Positions 53,501 to 60,098 of a DNA stretch of 64,000 nt are shown here, one piece after another. Under the pieces are notes generated by a model. It saw only the letters and a list, made by a program, of their open reading frames with translations, made no database searches and was not told the origin of the DNA. The DNA is from Anaerolineaceae bacterium. GTDB taxonomy: Bacteria; Chloroflexota; Anaerolineae; Aggregatilineales; Phototrophicaceae. Both the position numbers and the translations under genes were made by a program. The stretch lies in contig NZXX01000009.1 of NCBI GenBank assembly GCA_002702065.1, positions 248,001 to 312,000 on the forward strand. Reading direction: 5' to 3'. How positions within the stretch are numbered: position 1 is the first letter of the stretch; each line of letters opens with the position of its first letter.

Positions 53501-55197
53501 GCGTCGCTGGTCAGCACGCGCCCCTTGCGGCGCTCGAACAACTCCGTCAGCGCATATTGCAGCAGCGGTAGTTCCCCCGGCTGTTCGCTGACATCGGCAA
53601 TAATCTGGTTGATCAGCCCTGGTTCCAGCATCACGCCGACCCGTTCCGCCGGGCCGACAATGGCGCGTTCCAGTTCTTCGAGGGTCATGGGCAGCACGAC
53701 CTCGGTATACTGGCGCACCAGATCACCAAACGCCGGGTACAGCAGGGGCCGGTCATAAAAATCTGCCCGCAGCGTAATCACGACCCGCAGACGTGATGTT
53801 TCGTCAGTCACGGCTGTGACGATGCTGTCGAGAAAATGCGTGACTTCGGCCTTATCGCGGGCCTGGGTAAACACCTGCTCGAACTGATCAATAAAGAGGA
53901 ACAATTCGCTCTGGTCATCGGGCAGCGCACGCCGGGCCGCCCGCAGCAAACCGCGTGTATCCTCCTTGAGCTGACTGAGCAAGCTGGGCGGCGGATTAAC
54001 CGCGATACGCAGCAAGGCCGCTTCCAGCTCTTCCAGCGGATGCACCCCCGGTTCCATCTCGACGACGAACCACTTGGACGAACCGGGCAGCGTGCCATGC
54101 CGCATCCGGGGGATGATGCCTGCCTTGACGACACTCGACTTGCCGCTGCCGCTGGGGCCAATCAACGCCAGGAACTGCTGGCCGCGCTGCTGCTGGCGCA
54201 GGTTCGTCAGCAAACGATTGATCAGGGCCTCGCGCCCGAAAAAGTTTGCCGAATCGATTTCCTCGAATGCCTTCAGGCCTTTATAGGGGTTGGGCGCTTC
54301 GACGTCATCCAGCAGACGAGCGCGATCAAAGGGTGATGTTACGCTCATCACGTGCGTATCGGAACCGTCTTCCTCCAGATGAATCGCCTGCCGAAAGACG
54401 CGCGCCAGAGTCAACACATCGGCATAGCGCTGGTCCGGGTCCTTCGCCGTTGCCCGCTGGATCACCTTCTCGACATCTTCCGGCACATCGTCAATTAAAT
54501 CGCCCAGCGGCGGCAGCGGATCGTTGAGATGTTTCAGCAGCAGGGAGGTTGGCTTGTCCTCGTCAAAGGGGTGTTGGCCCGTCAGCATTTCATACAGCAG
54601 CACCCCCAGCGCGTAAATATCGGACCGTGCGGTCACATCGTCGGCGCGCACCTGTTCCGGCGACAGATAAGCCGGGGAGCCAATCACCACATCCGCCTGG
54701 GTCACATGCGTATCGTCGCGCAGGTCTTTGGCGATACCAAAATCTGTCAAATAGGTGTTGCCATCTTCATCAAAGAGGATGTTGTCGGGCTTGATATCGC
54801 GGTGCACCACTTCGTGCCGGTGGGCCACCGCCAGCGCCGCCGCCAGTTGGTCCAGCACCCGGCTGACTTCCATCAGCGTCAGGGGACGTTCGCGCAGCCA
54901 TGTGCGCAGGCTGCCCCCGCGCAAATAACGCATCACCAGATAAGCGCCATCCGGGTCGCGCCAGTAGTCGTACAGCGGGATAATGTGCGGATGTTCCAGG
55001 CGGGCAATAACCCGCGCTTCAACCTCGAAACGACGGATAAAGTCGGGATGATTGGTGTACTGGGGCAGGATTATCTTAATCGCAACTTCGCGCCCAACCT
55101 GCGGCTGCTCGGCTCGATACACCGCGCCAAAACCACCAGCGCCAATCCGTTCCAGCAGGGTATAGCCCTTCAGTTGCCTTCCGGCAAGGTCTTCCAT
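50554..55197 (-). CDS. Ser/Thr kinase - nSTAND1 NTPase - WD40 protein
   Basis: 1547 residues. Kinase domain about 12-270: glycine loop GAGGFG at 19-24, HRDIKPDN near 133, DFG near 151. Then the nSTAND1 signature NPYKGLKAFEE near 304, Walker A GPSGSGKSS near 344, Walker B LFLFIDQFEQVF near 430, and winged helices. A transmembrane helix (about 767-788, ALVAVMAVAAVIALVLAAFA) follows a charged coiled stretch. From about 889 to 1520 lie 14 WD40 repeats, enough for two seven-bladed propellers. STAND proteins form oligomers on sensing a ligand, and WD40s commonly serve as the sensor. Kinase-nSTAND-WD40 fusions occur in complex bacteria such as Chloroflexota and Planctomycetota, and are thought to act in signalling or conflict. 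The start ATG has only a weak GAG site. Confidence 0.92.
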   Translation of the reverse strand: MEDLAGRQLKGYTLLERIGAGGFGAVYRAEQPQVGREVAIKIILPQYTNHPDFIRRFEVEARVIARLEHPHIIPLYDYWRDPDGAYLVMRYLRGGSLRTWLRERPLTLMEVSRVLDQLAAALAVAHRHEVVHRDIKPDNILFDEDGNTYLTDFGIAKDLRDDTHVTQADVVIGSPAYLSPEQVRADDVTARSDIYALGVLLYEMLTGQHPFDEDKPTSLLLKHLNDPLPPLGDLIDDVPEDVEKVIQRATAKDPDQRYADVLTLARVFRQAIHLEEDGSDTHVMSVTSPFDRARLLDDVEAPNPYKGLKAFEEIDSANFFGREALINRLLTNLRQQQRGQQFLALIGPSGSGKSSVVKAGIIPRMRHGTLPGSSKWFVVEMEPGVHPLEELEAALLRIAVNPPPSLLSQLKEDTRGLLRAARRALPDDQSELFLFIDQFEQVFTQARDKAEVTHFLDSIVTAVTDETSRLRVVITLRADFYDRPLLYPAFGDLVRQYTEVVLPMTLEELERAIVGPAERVGVMLEPGLINQIIADVSEQPGELPLLQYALTELFERRKGRVLTSDAYETIGGALGALARRADEVYNGLNEAQQNIARQLFLRMVTLGEGGMEDTRRRVTQGELISLAADVDQMNTVIDAFDRSRLLTFDHDPITRERTVEVAHEALIREWQRLQRWLAESREDLLIHRRLHLASDEWQRAKQDASYLATGARLQQFESWRSSADIALSQEELDYLNASIARREAQAALEAERQAREAALEQRSQARLRALVAVMAVAAVIALVLAAFAFSARQEAVASANAAATSQAVAEANADTAATAQAVADANRLTAEQNAAEAHSLALAANARNLLAEHDPALGLALAIEAYNAHQPAPVEVQQTLARAAYGPNVRYRLEGHNGSVLGVAAAGGRAASVSADGLLMIWDLEQGTALGTYTLDVPAFSVDLSDDGTQVLTGLFDGAVVRWDAATGEALQRLDGHTDVVTRAVFSPDGKRILSASLDRTLRLWDIETGDTLLTIESPGALLNAAFSPDGWRAVSSSADETAADVATDAVDRTIRVWDLETGTEIQKFSPDSGFVRAVDFSPNGRFVASGTWNSMDGGVIQLWNIGTGQVERRFFGGHRDIITQVKFNDDGSRLLSTSWDRSLVVWDVQTGVELQRLDGHHDRILSAAFVPDGQEVLVSTGHIGNNIPDPTQDNVVDPAVWVWDLAPSRAQLHLLAGHENWVWSVAISSDGRYAASGSGPLGQPQADVDTSVRIWDTQTGEALFQLEGHEQTVHALHFMPDTPELLSASWDGTVRRWSLDDGTGEVIFRHDQRVLDVDVSPDGTRGLSASADRSIQMWETETGRLLVRFDGHTGDVNSAVFSPDTQHIASASADMSIRLWDALTGAEIRRFSGHTASVTGVAFSPDGSLLLSTSWDGTARLWDVETGTELRQLIGHNGVVYGPAFSPDGQYALTGSADATVRLWDVATGEEIRRFEGHTNWVLDTTFSPNGDFIATAAEDDTARLWLMARSTEELIDWARANRYIPELTCPQRALYRVEPLCTEAG

Positions 55198-55296
55198 ACG
55201 ATGTCTCGTTCAAGTGGTGTGGTACAACTTTATCCAGCTATTCATGTTACGTCATGAATTGGAGATAAACAAGCGACTGTACTATTTAAAACAGTA

Positions 55297-55321
55297 CGGC
55301 CCAGGGGTTTAGCCTGGGCCG
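55297..55321 (-). terminator. Rho-independent terminator ahead of the STAND kinase gene
   Basis: On the minus strand CGGCCCAGG and CCTGGGCCG form a 9-bp GC stem with a 7-base loop, followed by TACTGTTTT. It ends about 100 bases before the ATG of the kinase-STAND gene and lies just after the large hairpin at 55341-55412. Confidence 0.7.
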
Positions 55322-55340
55322 CATCTGTTGCTATGTAGCG

Positions 55341-55412
55341 GGTGGGAGGCGCACCTCTAACAATGCTCTCCCAAACTTCAAGAGGTGAAGTTAGAGGTGC
55401 GTTACCTCCACC
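55341..55412 (-). ncRNA. Large inverted repeat, candidate attenuator or small RNA
   Basis: A 12-bp perfect stem (55350-55361 with 55390-55401) is extended by a further 8 pairs interrupted by a one-base and a three-base bulge (55341-55349 with 55405-55412), giving about 20 pairs over 72 bases. The loop can fold by itself as AACTTCA/TGAAGTT (55374-55380 with 55386-55392), which competes with the bottom of the loop-side stem. AGAGGTG is present twice, at 55381-55387 and 55393-55399, offering alternative partners for CACCTCT. The element lies between a mini-ORF with a strong ribosome site and a terminator, all upstream of the STAND kinase. Confidence 0.6.
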
Positions 55413-55426
55413 ATACAGTCAATCAC
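55391..55426 (-). CDS. Eleven-codon leader ORF
   Basis: A near full-length match to the anti-Shine-Dalgarno (AAAGGAGGTGG at 55441-55431) lies 7 bases before a GTG at 55426. The reading frame is MIDCMVEVTHL and stops at 55391. The ORF covers the first-transcribed arm of the large hairpin, so a translating ribosome would prevent that stem from forming. This is the arrangement of a leader peptide in an attenuator. The peptide has no run of a single amino acid to suggest which tRNA it senses. Confidence 0.45.
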   Translation of the reverse strand: MIDCMVEVTHL

Positions 55427-55462
55427 TCGACCACCTCCTTTCACTATCCAGCGATGGAACAC

Positions 55463-55491
55463 AGAATAGCACACTTTTACAGCAGATGCAA
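55463..55491 (-). promoter_or_regulatory. Promoter of the leader unit
   Basis: On the minus strand TTGCAT (55491-55486) and TATTCT (55468-55463) are spaced by 17 bases, with an extended -10 TGC just before it. Upstream are three copies of TTGTGA (plus-strand TCACAA at 55507, 55519 and 55539), a possible activator site. The transcript would start near 55456, just ahead of the ribosome site of the leader ORF. The rest of the 369-base gap (55198-55566) holds the hairpin and terminator, and about 100 bases of leader without clear features before the kinase ATG. Confidence 0.5.
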
Positions 55492-55566
55492 ATGAGAATC
55501 TGGCAATCACAAATCTGGTCACAAAATGTCTTTAGCAGTCACAAGCAGTCAGGGAAGATCAATCAC

Positions 55567-55872
55567 TTACCGTTGAATCCGTTCAGCAGTCATGAAATGC
55601 ACATCGGCACTTTCGCGGATATTTTCGTTGGCTTTGCGAAACTCGACCATGTGCGGCGGCGGGTTATCTGACGCCAGGTGCGCGTCGAGGTGCGCCTGCG
55701 ATTCCCATTCTTCATAAACGATAAACCGGTTCGGGTCTTCAAGATCGGCATAAAAGTTGTAGCGAATACAACCGGCTTCCTGCTGGGTGGCCTTCGCCAC
55801 TTTGGTCATCGCGGCAATCGCCTCATCGCGCTTGCCCGGTTTGATGGTAAAGTCACCCTGTACAACAATCAT
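55567..55872 (-). CDS. Antibiotic biosynthesis monooxygenase (ABM) domain protein
   Basis: 101 residues from ATG 55872 with AGAGGATAG before it. It is a single ABM ferredoxin-like domain: VVQGDFTIKPGKRDEAIAAM, then CIRYNFYADLEDPNRFIVYE and WESQAHLDAHLASD.PP, with conserved aromatic, His and Trp positions. Such proteins act as small quinol or aromatic monooxygenases or as heme-degrading enzymes when a heme pocket is present; no specific heme-binding residue is evident. It has no operon partner. The leader unit for the STAND gene is downstream on the same strand. Confidence 0.9.
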   Translation of the reverse strand: MIVVQGDFTIKPGKRDEAIAAMTKVAKATQQEAGCIRYNFYADLEDPNRFIVYEEWESQAHLDAHLASDNPPPHMVEFRKANENIRESADVHFMTAERIQR

Positions 55873-55958
55873 CAATCTATCCTCTCGTGTGGTCGCATTG
55901 CGCGGGTCCATTGTACCGACTATCATGGAATCGTGCCTGTGCAGCGAATGCCACGCCT

Positions 55959-56441
55959 ATGCGAAAAAAGCTGAACACTGCCTTTCATATCGTCTGGTTT
56001 GCCGGGCTGATTGTAGGAATACTCACATTTATTTTGTTCCTGTTGACTGTCCCCCACAACTCGCCCGGTCAGCGATGGCTTGCCAGTCTGTCGCCATCCA
56101 ATATTTATCATCACCCGGCATTTTACGAAGCCGAACGCCAGGACTTTGAAGCCCTGCTCGGTAATGAACTGGACATGGACACACCTGCCTATCTGGTCAT
56201 CCACCAGGATGAGACGATCCCGCCAGAACAAATCGAAGCCCGCGAACGCCTGCGGCTGCTGATCCGCGACTGGGTCTATCCAGTGGTCTTCGAGTATCGC
56301 TGCGCGGTCGACTCCGCTGAAGCGATTGCCAGCCAGTGCGGCCCCATTGCGGAAGGCGGCGTGGTGATGGGCTGGGGGTTTACCGACATCCCCGGCCTCG
56401 AATGCGCCAGTAACCCCCGACGGCAGTTTGTATGCCGCTGA
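55959..56441 (+). CDS. Hypothetical membrane-anchored protein
   Basis: 160 residues starting MRKKLNTAFHIVWFAGLIVG, a single N-terminal membrane helix. An outside domain follows, carrying a pair of Cys near VFEYRCAVDSAEAIASQCG and a third and fourth near the end (LECASN.., RRQFVCR). Upstream codons in frame give an unlikely soluble extension. The last 10 bases overlap the start of the glycosyltransferase-like gene at 56432, so the two are translationally coupled and probably function together. The family is not recognised. Confidence 0.6.
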   Translation: MRKKLNTAFHIVWFAGLIVGILTFILFLLTVPHNSPGQRWLASLSPSNIYHHPAFYEAERQDFEALLGNELDMDTPAYLVIHQDETIPPEQIEARERLRLLIRDWVYPVVFEYRCAVDSAEAIASQCGPIAEGGVVMGWGFTDIPGLECASNPRRQFVCR

Positions 56442-57742
56442 TCCCGCTGCTGACGACCTGGCTGATCGGCTGGCTGGTGCTGGCCCTGCTGCACCGACCG
56501 CGGCTCGGCCCGGCTGCGATTGGCACTGCATGGCTGCTCGGAACGGGTGTGGTCTACCTTGCCCACTACGGCGCGATGCTGCTGTTTCAGGCCAATCCAC
56601 CCCCGGTGCTGCTGTTTGCCGGGGCGGCAGGTGGCGCGCTGATGCTGCTCATCAAGCGCCCAGCCATCGACAAAGCGGCATGGCAAGCACTGCGGCGCGA
56701 ACCGCTGGCGGCGCTACTGCTGCTAGGTGGAGTCGGCGCGGTCACGCTGGTCGCGTTGCTCAATGGCTTGGGCCATGATGGGCAGTTGATCTGGCTGGGC
56801 CGGGCCATTGCCTATCATCAGATACCGGATTACGCCTTCCATCTGGCGCGTCCGTTTCCGCTGCATCCGGATTACCCGCCCCTATTCATCCATCAATATC
56901 AATGGCAGTTCAACTTCACGGAGTCAGTTGCGGGCCTCAAGCTGCCCGGCCTCGCCTTTTACCTGACCACGCTGCTGTTCATCTTCAGTTTGCTGCGCGG
57001 CAGCATCCAGTCGCCGGTGAAGTGGACGCTGCTGGCGGCGCTGCTGCCCATCTACTGGAACCAGACGCCCATGGCGCAAGCCGATATACCGCTAGGCGCG
57101 TTCATCATTGGCAGTGTCTACTGGCTGCATACTTACCTGCGCACCCGGCAGGCTGCCGATTGGCGCGTCGGCGTTGGGCTGGCGGCTTTTATCCCCGCCG
57201 TCAAGTTCGAGGGGCTGGTCATCATCGCATGTTTGGTGCTGGTGCTGTTGGGAATGATGTGGCGCTGGCATGACGCGCGCCCTTACCTGCGGCGCATGTT
57301 CATCAGCGTGATTATTGCGGCGGGGTTCACCGCCCTGATGTGGTATGGCATTACACTCACTGTGGGCGCTCCTGCCGGGGACTTCAGCCTGAGCCACCCG
57401 CGCCCCGGCGAATTTGTCAGCGCATTGGTCGGGCTGCCGCTGATGCTGCTGTCGCCCTATGGCTTTCATGCCATCTGGTACGTTTTCGTCGCGGCGATCA
57501 TCTGGCGCCGGCCACGCATCGACACCATAACGCTGTTCTGGCTGCTGCCGCTGCTGTATGCCGGGGCGATGCTGGCCGCCTACCTGTTCAGCAACTGGAT
57601 TGATCTCACGCATCACATGCGCACCAGCTACTACCGGCTGCTGCTGCAAATGACCCCGCTGGTGATGGTCTGGCTGGGCTGGACACTGGCGGACCCGGTA
57701 TCAACACTCACACCAGATGAAGCCACCGCAGACCAAAAGTGA
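56432..57742 (+). CDS. Polytopic membrane protein, glycosyltransferase GT-C-like
   Basis: 436 residues with about 11 membrane helices (segments beginning near 6, 31, 54, 87, 158, 186, 228, 288, 328, 358 and 397). The loop after the third helix contains NGLGHDGQLIWLGRAIAYHQ and the next HPDYPPLFIHQYQWQF, positions where GT-C enzymes carry acidic and aromatic active-site residues. It overlaps the preceding gene by 10 bases. No acceptor can be named. A similar cut-off gene lies at 1-410. Confidence 0.7.
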   Translation: MPLIPLLTTWLIGWLVLALLHRPRLGPAAIGTAWLLGTGVVYLAHYGAMLLFQANPPPVLLFAGAAGGALMLLIKRPAIDKAAWQALRREPLAALLLLGGVGAVTLVALLNGLGHDGQLIWLGRAIAYHQIPDYAFHLARPFPLHPDYPPLFIHQYQWQFNFTESVAGLKLPGLAFYLTTLLFIFSLLRGSIQSPVKWTLLAALLPIYWNQTPMAQADIPLGAFIIGSVYWLHTYLRTRQAADWRVGVGLAAFIPAVKFEGLVIIACLVLVLLGMMWRWHDARPYLRRMFISVIIAAGFTALMWYGITLTVGAPAGDFSLSHPRPGEFVSALVGLPLMLLSPYGFHAIWYVFVAAIIWRRPRIDTITLFWLLPLLYAGAMLAAYLFSNWIDLTHHMRTSYYRLLLQMTPLVMVWLGWTLADPVSTLTPDEATADQK

Positions 57743-57749
57743 TCGCGCC

Positions 57750-58529
57750 CTAACGATTGGTCGTCAAAGCCGATGCGGACTGAGCATCGAGGAAAAGCTG
57801 CACATCCGCGTGCTTTTGCAGGGCTGATGCCGGGCATGTCGGTTCAACCGGGCCTTCGAGCGCACACTGTACCGCCGCTGCTTTGCGCTGGTCCGGCACC
57901 ACACACGAAATCACCCCGGCTTGCAAAATCGCCGGTACCGACAGCGACAGCGCGTGGGTCGGCACATCGTCGAACGTCGCAAAGTGCCCCTCGCCTACCT
58001 GCTGCTGGCGGCAGGCGACGTCGAGTTCAACAACCTGCACCAGCGCCGATGTGTCAAAATCCGCCGGGGGATCATTAAACGCGAGATGGCCGTTTTCACC
58101 GATGCCGATGCAGGCCAGATCAACCGGCCCCTGACGCAGCAAGTCGGTATAACGCTGGCATTCAGCCTGCGGGTCTGCCGCCGTACCATCCAGCATGTGC
58201 ACCGCCGCAAAGGGCAGCTTGCTGAACAGCCGTTCCTGCAAATAGCGGCGGAAGCTGGCCGGGTGCTCGATGGACAGGTTGAGATACTCATCCAGATGGA
58301 ACGCTGTGACGCGCGACCAGTCCACGTCGTTCATCTGCACCAGCGCATCCAGAAATTCGTACTGCGACGCCCCGGTCGCAAAGATGACCCGCGCCGCACC
58401 CTGTGTGCTCAACGCATCGCGAATCGTCTGTGCGACAAATTCCGCTGCCGCAGCGCCAAGCTGGTGTTTATCCGCATAAACCTGAACCTGGATTCCCTGC
58501 TGCTGAAACTGGCGCATTGGATCAGTCAT
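57750..58529 (-). CDS. Glucosamine-6-phosphate deaminase-like protein
   Basis: 259 residues of the NagB/6-phosphogluconolactonase fold. Diagnostic parts: IFATGASQYEFLDAL (the usual LPTGSTP loop is altered here), VTAFHLDEYLNLSIEHPASF with the catalytic Asp, DLACIGIGENGHLAFNDPPA and HALSLSVPAILQAG. The family converts GlcN6P to Fru6P plus ammonia, but the first loop reads FATGASQ instead of the common LATGSTP, so substrate preference may differ. AAAGG lies 6 bases before the ATG. It is followed on the same strand by nothing; upstream is a palindrome and a TrpD2-like gene is downstream in map order but on its own unit. Confidence 0.88.
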   Translation of the reverse strand: MTDPMRQFQQQGIQVQVYADKHQLGAAAAEFVAQTIRDALSTQGAARVIFATGASQYEFLDALVQMNDVDWSRVTAFHLDEYLNLSIEHPASFRRYLQERLFSKLPFAAVHMLDGTAADPQAECQRYTDLLRQGPVDLACIGIGENGHLAFNDPPADFDTSALVQVVELDVACRQQQVGEGHFATFDDVPTHALSLSVPAILQAGVISCVVPDQRKAAAVQCALEGPVEPTCPASALQKHADVQLFLDAQSASALTTNR

Positions 58530-58609
58530 TTATTTACCTTTATCGTTGAAAATAATGGGAGACAAGGCAGCTTGAAGTACACAGCGTTAGTCTTTTGGGG
58601 GTGTTGCAG

Positions 58610-58625
58610 GGACGCAGCTGCGTCC
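58610..58625. repeat. 16-bp palindrome, GACGCAG subtype
   Basis: GGACGCAG/CTGCGTCC, perfect without a loop, between the NagB-like and TrpD2-like genes. It is framed by an outer inverted repeat TCTTTTGG..CCAAAAGA. Same core as 609-626 and 8729-8748. It follows the stop of the TrpD2-like gene on the minus strand by about 50 bases. Confidence 0.7.
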
Positions 58626-58673
58626 ACCAAAAGAAAAGCATTTAGCACCTTGTCTGGCGGTGACAAGCATCAC

Positions 58674-59705
58674 CTAAATATTCAACACCGCTTTTGCCCG
58701 GCCCGATTCCCACAACTCACGCGCCAGATCAAGCCCGGCAGGCAGGTCGGCAGCGGCATCGAGCATCCACAGCAGCGTCGCCGCCGTCAGGATAATCTGT
58801 GCCGTCGCGGCCTCATTGTCGCCGTTGAGTGCGGCCTGAATCGAACCGGCATGAAACTGCGGATCGTTCGGGCTTTCCAGCGGCTGCACGACGTCGTACC
58901 CCGGATAATCTGCCGCGTTGACTTCCATTTCGACCATGTCTTCACCCGTCTGGCGATAGACACGGGTTTTCTTGCCGGGCCGAATATCAATGCTGCCTTC
59001 TTCGCCCTGAACAATCCAGTTGGCGGTTGTGCCGGGCAAGCTGGGGGCCAGCCGCCGCAGATAGGCGCCATGATAAAACCCGCTGATGTGGCGCGGGGCA
59101 TTTGCCGGGTTAAGCAGTTTTTCGGCGGTGTTCATCAGGGTGCGCACGCCAAAGTGATGGCGCAGCGGTGTCAGCCGGGTCCACTGGGGCAGCACATGCT
59201 CGATATTCAGCACGCCGAAGTTGGTACGCTCAATCGTGCGGCTCACATCATCGGGCTTCATATCCGCCGGATAGCCCATCGCCCGCAGCAGCGAGAGCGC
59301 GGTCACGCCGTTCTTGGCCGGGATATGATCCGCCGCATGCAGCAGCACGGGCACACCCGCCGCCGCGACAATCCACAGTGCCGGAACACCCGTTTGCAGG
59401 TTGACCGCTTTGCCATCGTAGGGCAGGCCCACATCGACCAGATCAGGCACAGATGGAGCGGGCATGGATTGCATCAACGTGCGCGCGCCGTGTGCAAACC
59501 CGCGAATCTCGTCGGCGGTTTCTTCCTTGACGCGCATCGTCACCAGAAACGCGCCGATCTGCGCCTCGCTGATGTCGTCGCCCAGCAGCAACTGCATGGC
59601 GCGAAAGGCTTCGTCATACGTCAGGTCGCGCTGGAGCTTCTTGCCCCGCCCGACAATACGCAGAATATCCCGAAAGGCTTCGGATTGTGTCTCGATGCTG
59701 TACAT
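58674..59705 (-). CDS. Anthranilate phosphoribosyltransferase-like protein (TrpD2/YbiB type)
   Basis: 343 residues with the two-domain fold of the nucleoside phosphorylase class III/TrpD family: helical N-terminal domain with QLLLGDDISEAQIGAFLVTM, then the alpha/beta domain. The PRPP-binding GTGGD loop is replaced by VGLPYDGKAVN, and the HGNR..S..G motif by HAADHIPAKNGVTAL, so normal anthranilate phosphoribosyl transfer is unlikely. This is how TrpD2/YbiB-type proteins look, which bind nucleic acid instead. GAGG lies 7 bases before the ATG. It is not linked to trp genes here. Confidence 0.82.
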   Translation of the reverse strand: MYSIETQSEAFRDILRIVGRGKKLQRDLTYDEAFRAMQLLLGDDISEAQIGAFLVTMRVKEETADEIRGFAHGARTLMQSMPAPSVPDLVDVGLPYDGKAVNLQTGVPALWIVAAAGVPVLLHAADHIPAKNGVTALSLLRAMGYPADMKPDDVSRTIERTNFGVLNIEHVLPQWTRLTPLRHHFGVRTLMNTAEKLLNPANAPRHISGFYHGAYLRRLAPSLPGTTANWIVQGEEGSIDIRPGKKTRVYRQTGEDMVEMEVNAADYPGYDVVQPLESPNDPQFHAGSIQAALNGDNEAATAQIILTAATLLWMLDAAADLPAGLDLARELWESGRAKAVLNI

Positions 59706-59774
59706 GAATGGCCTCGCTCATCTGGCGTGCAGATTGCGGGAATCATACCACATTCCGCACGCCGTTTGACGCGG

Positions 59775-60029
59775 CTAGTGCCGGAAATGCACGAAGATGC
59801 GCCCGAAGTTCTTGTCGTCTTTTTCCACGCGGTGGTACATGGCCCGCACGTGCTTCTGGTCCAGAAAGCGCAGCACCTTCTTTTTCAAGGCGCCGCTGCC
59901 TTTGCCGGGGATAATCTCCACCATTGCGATCTTTTTATCGATGGCTTCCTGCATAACACGCTTGAGTTCTGTGTCGATCTTGTCGCCCTTGTTGTAGATG
60001 TCGTGCAGGTCCAGCTTAAGCTTCGCCAT
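59775..60029 (-). CDS. Smr-domain protein (small)
   Basis: 84 residues from ATG 60029 (MAKLKLDLHDIYNKGDKID). The Smr core is clear: LDLHDI, the GKGSG loop in EIIPGKGSGALKKKVLRF, and the closing IFVHFRH. The domain, shared with MutS2 and SMR nucleases, nicks or binds DNA or RNA; free-standing Smr proteins of this size often cut structured RNA. The gene is 69 bases from the end of the sulfatase-like gene upstream, on the same strand. Confidence 0.9.
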   Translation of the reverse strand: MAKLKLDLHDIYNKGDKIDTELKRVMQEAIDKKIAMVEIIPGKGSGALKKKVLRFLDQKHVRAMYHRVEKDDKNFGRIFVHFRH

Positions 60030-60098
60030 AATCGGCTCTTTCGATAGAACGCCAGCCACCGGACCACCCGGCAGCCAGCGTATGCGTTCATTAATGGG

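Noticed and set aside
55427..55445. Resemblance of ACCACCTCCTTTC to the 3' end of 16S rRNA
   Set aside because: No rRNA sequence flanks it. It is simply the complement of a very strong ribosome binding site on the minus strand.
57921..60047. A 708-codon open frame on the plus strand
   Set aside because: It lies antisense to the NagB-like, TrpD2-like and Smr genes, all of which have family motifs; the frame is open because of GC-rich codon use. Its protein shows no family feature.
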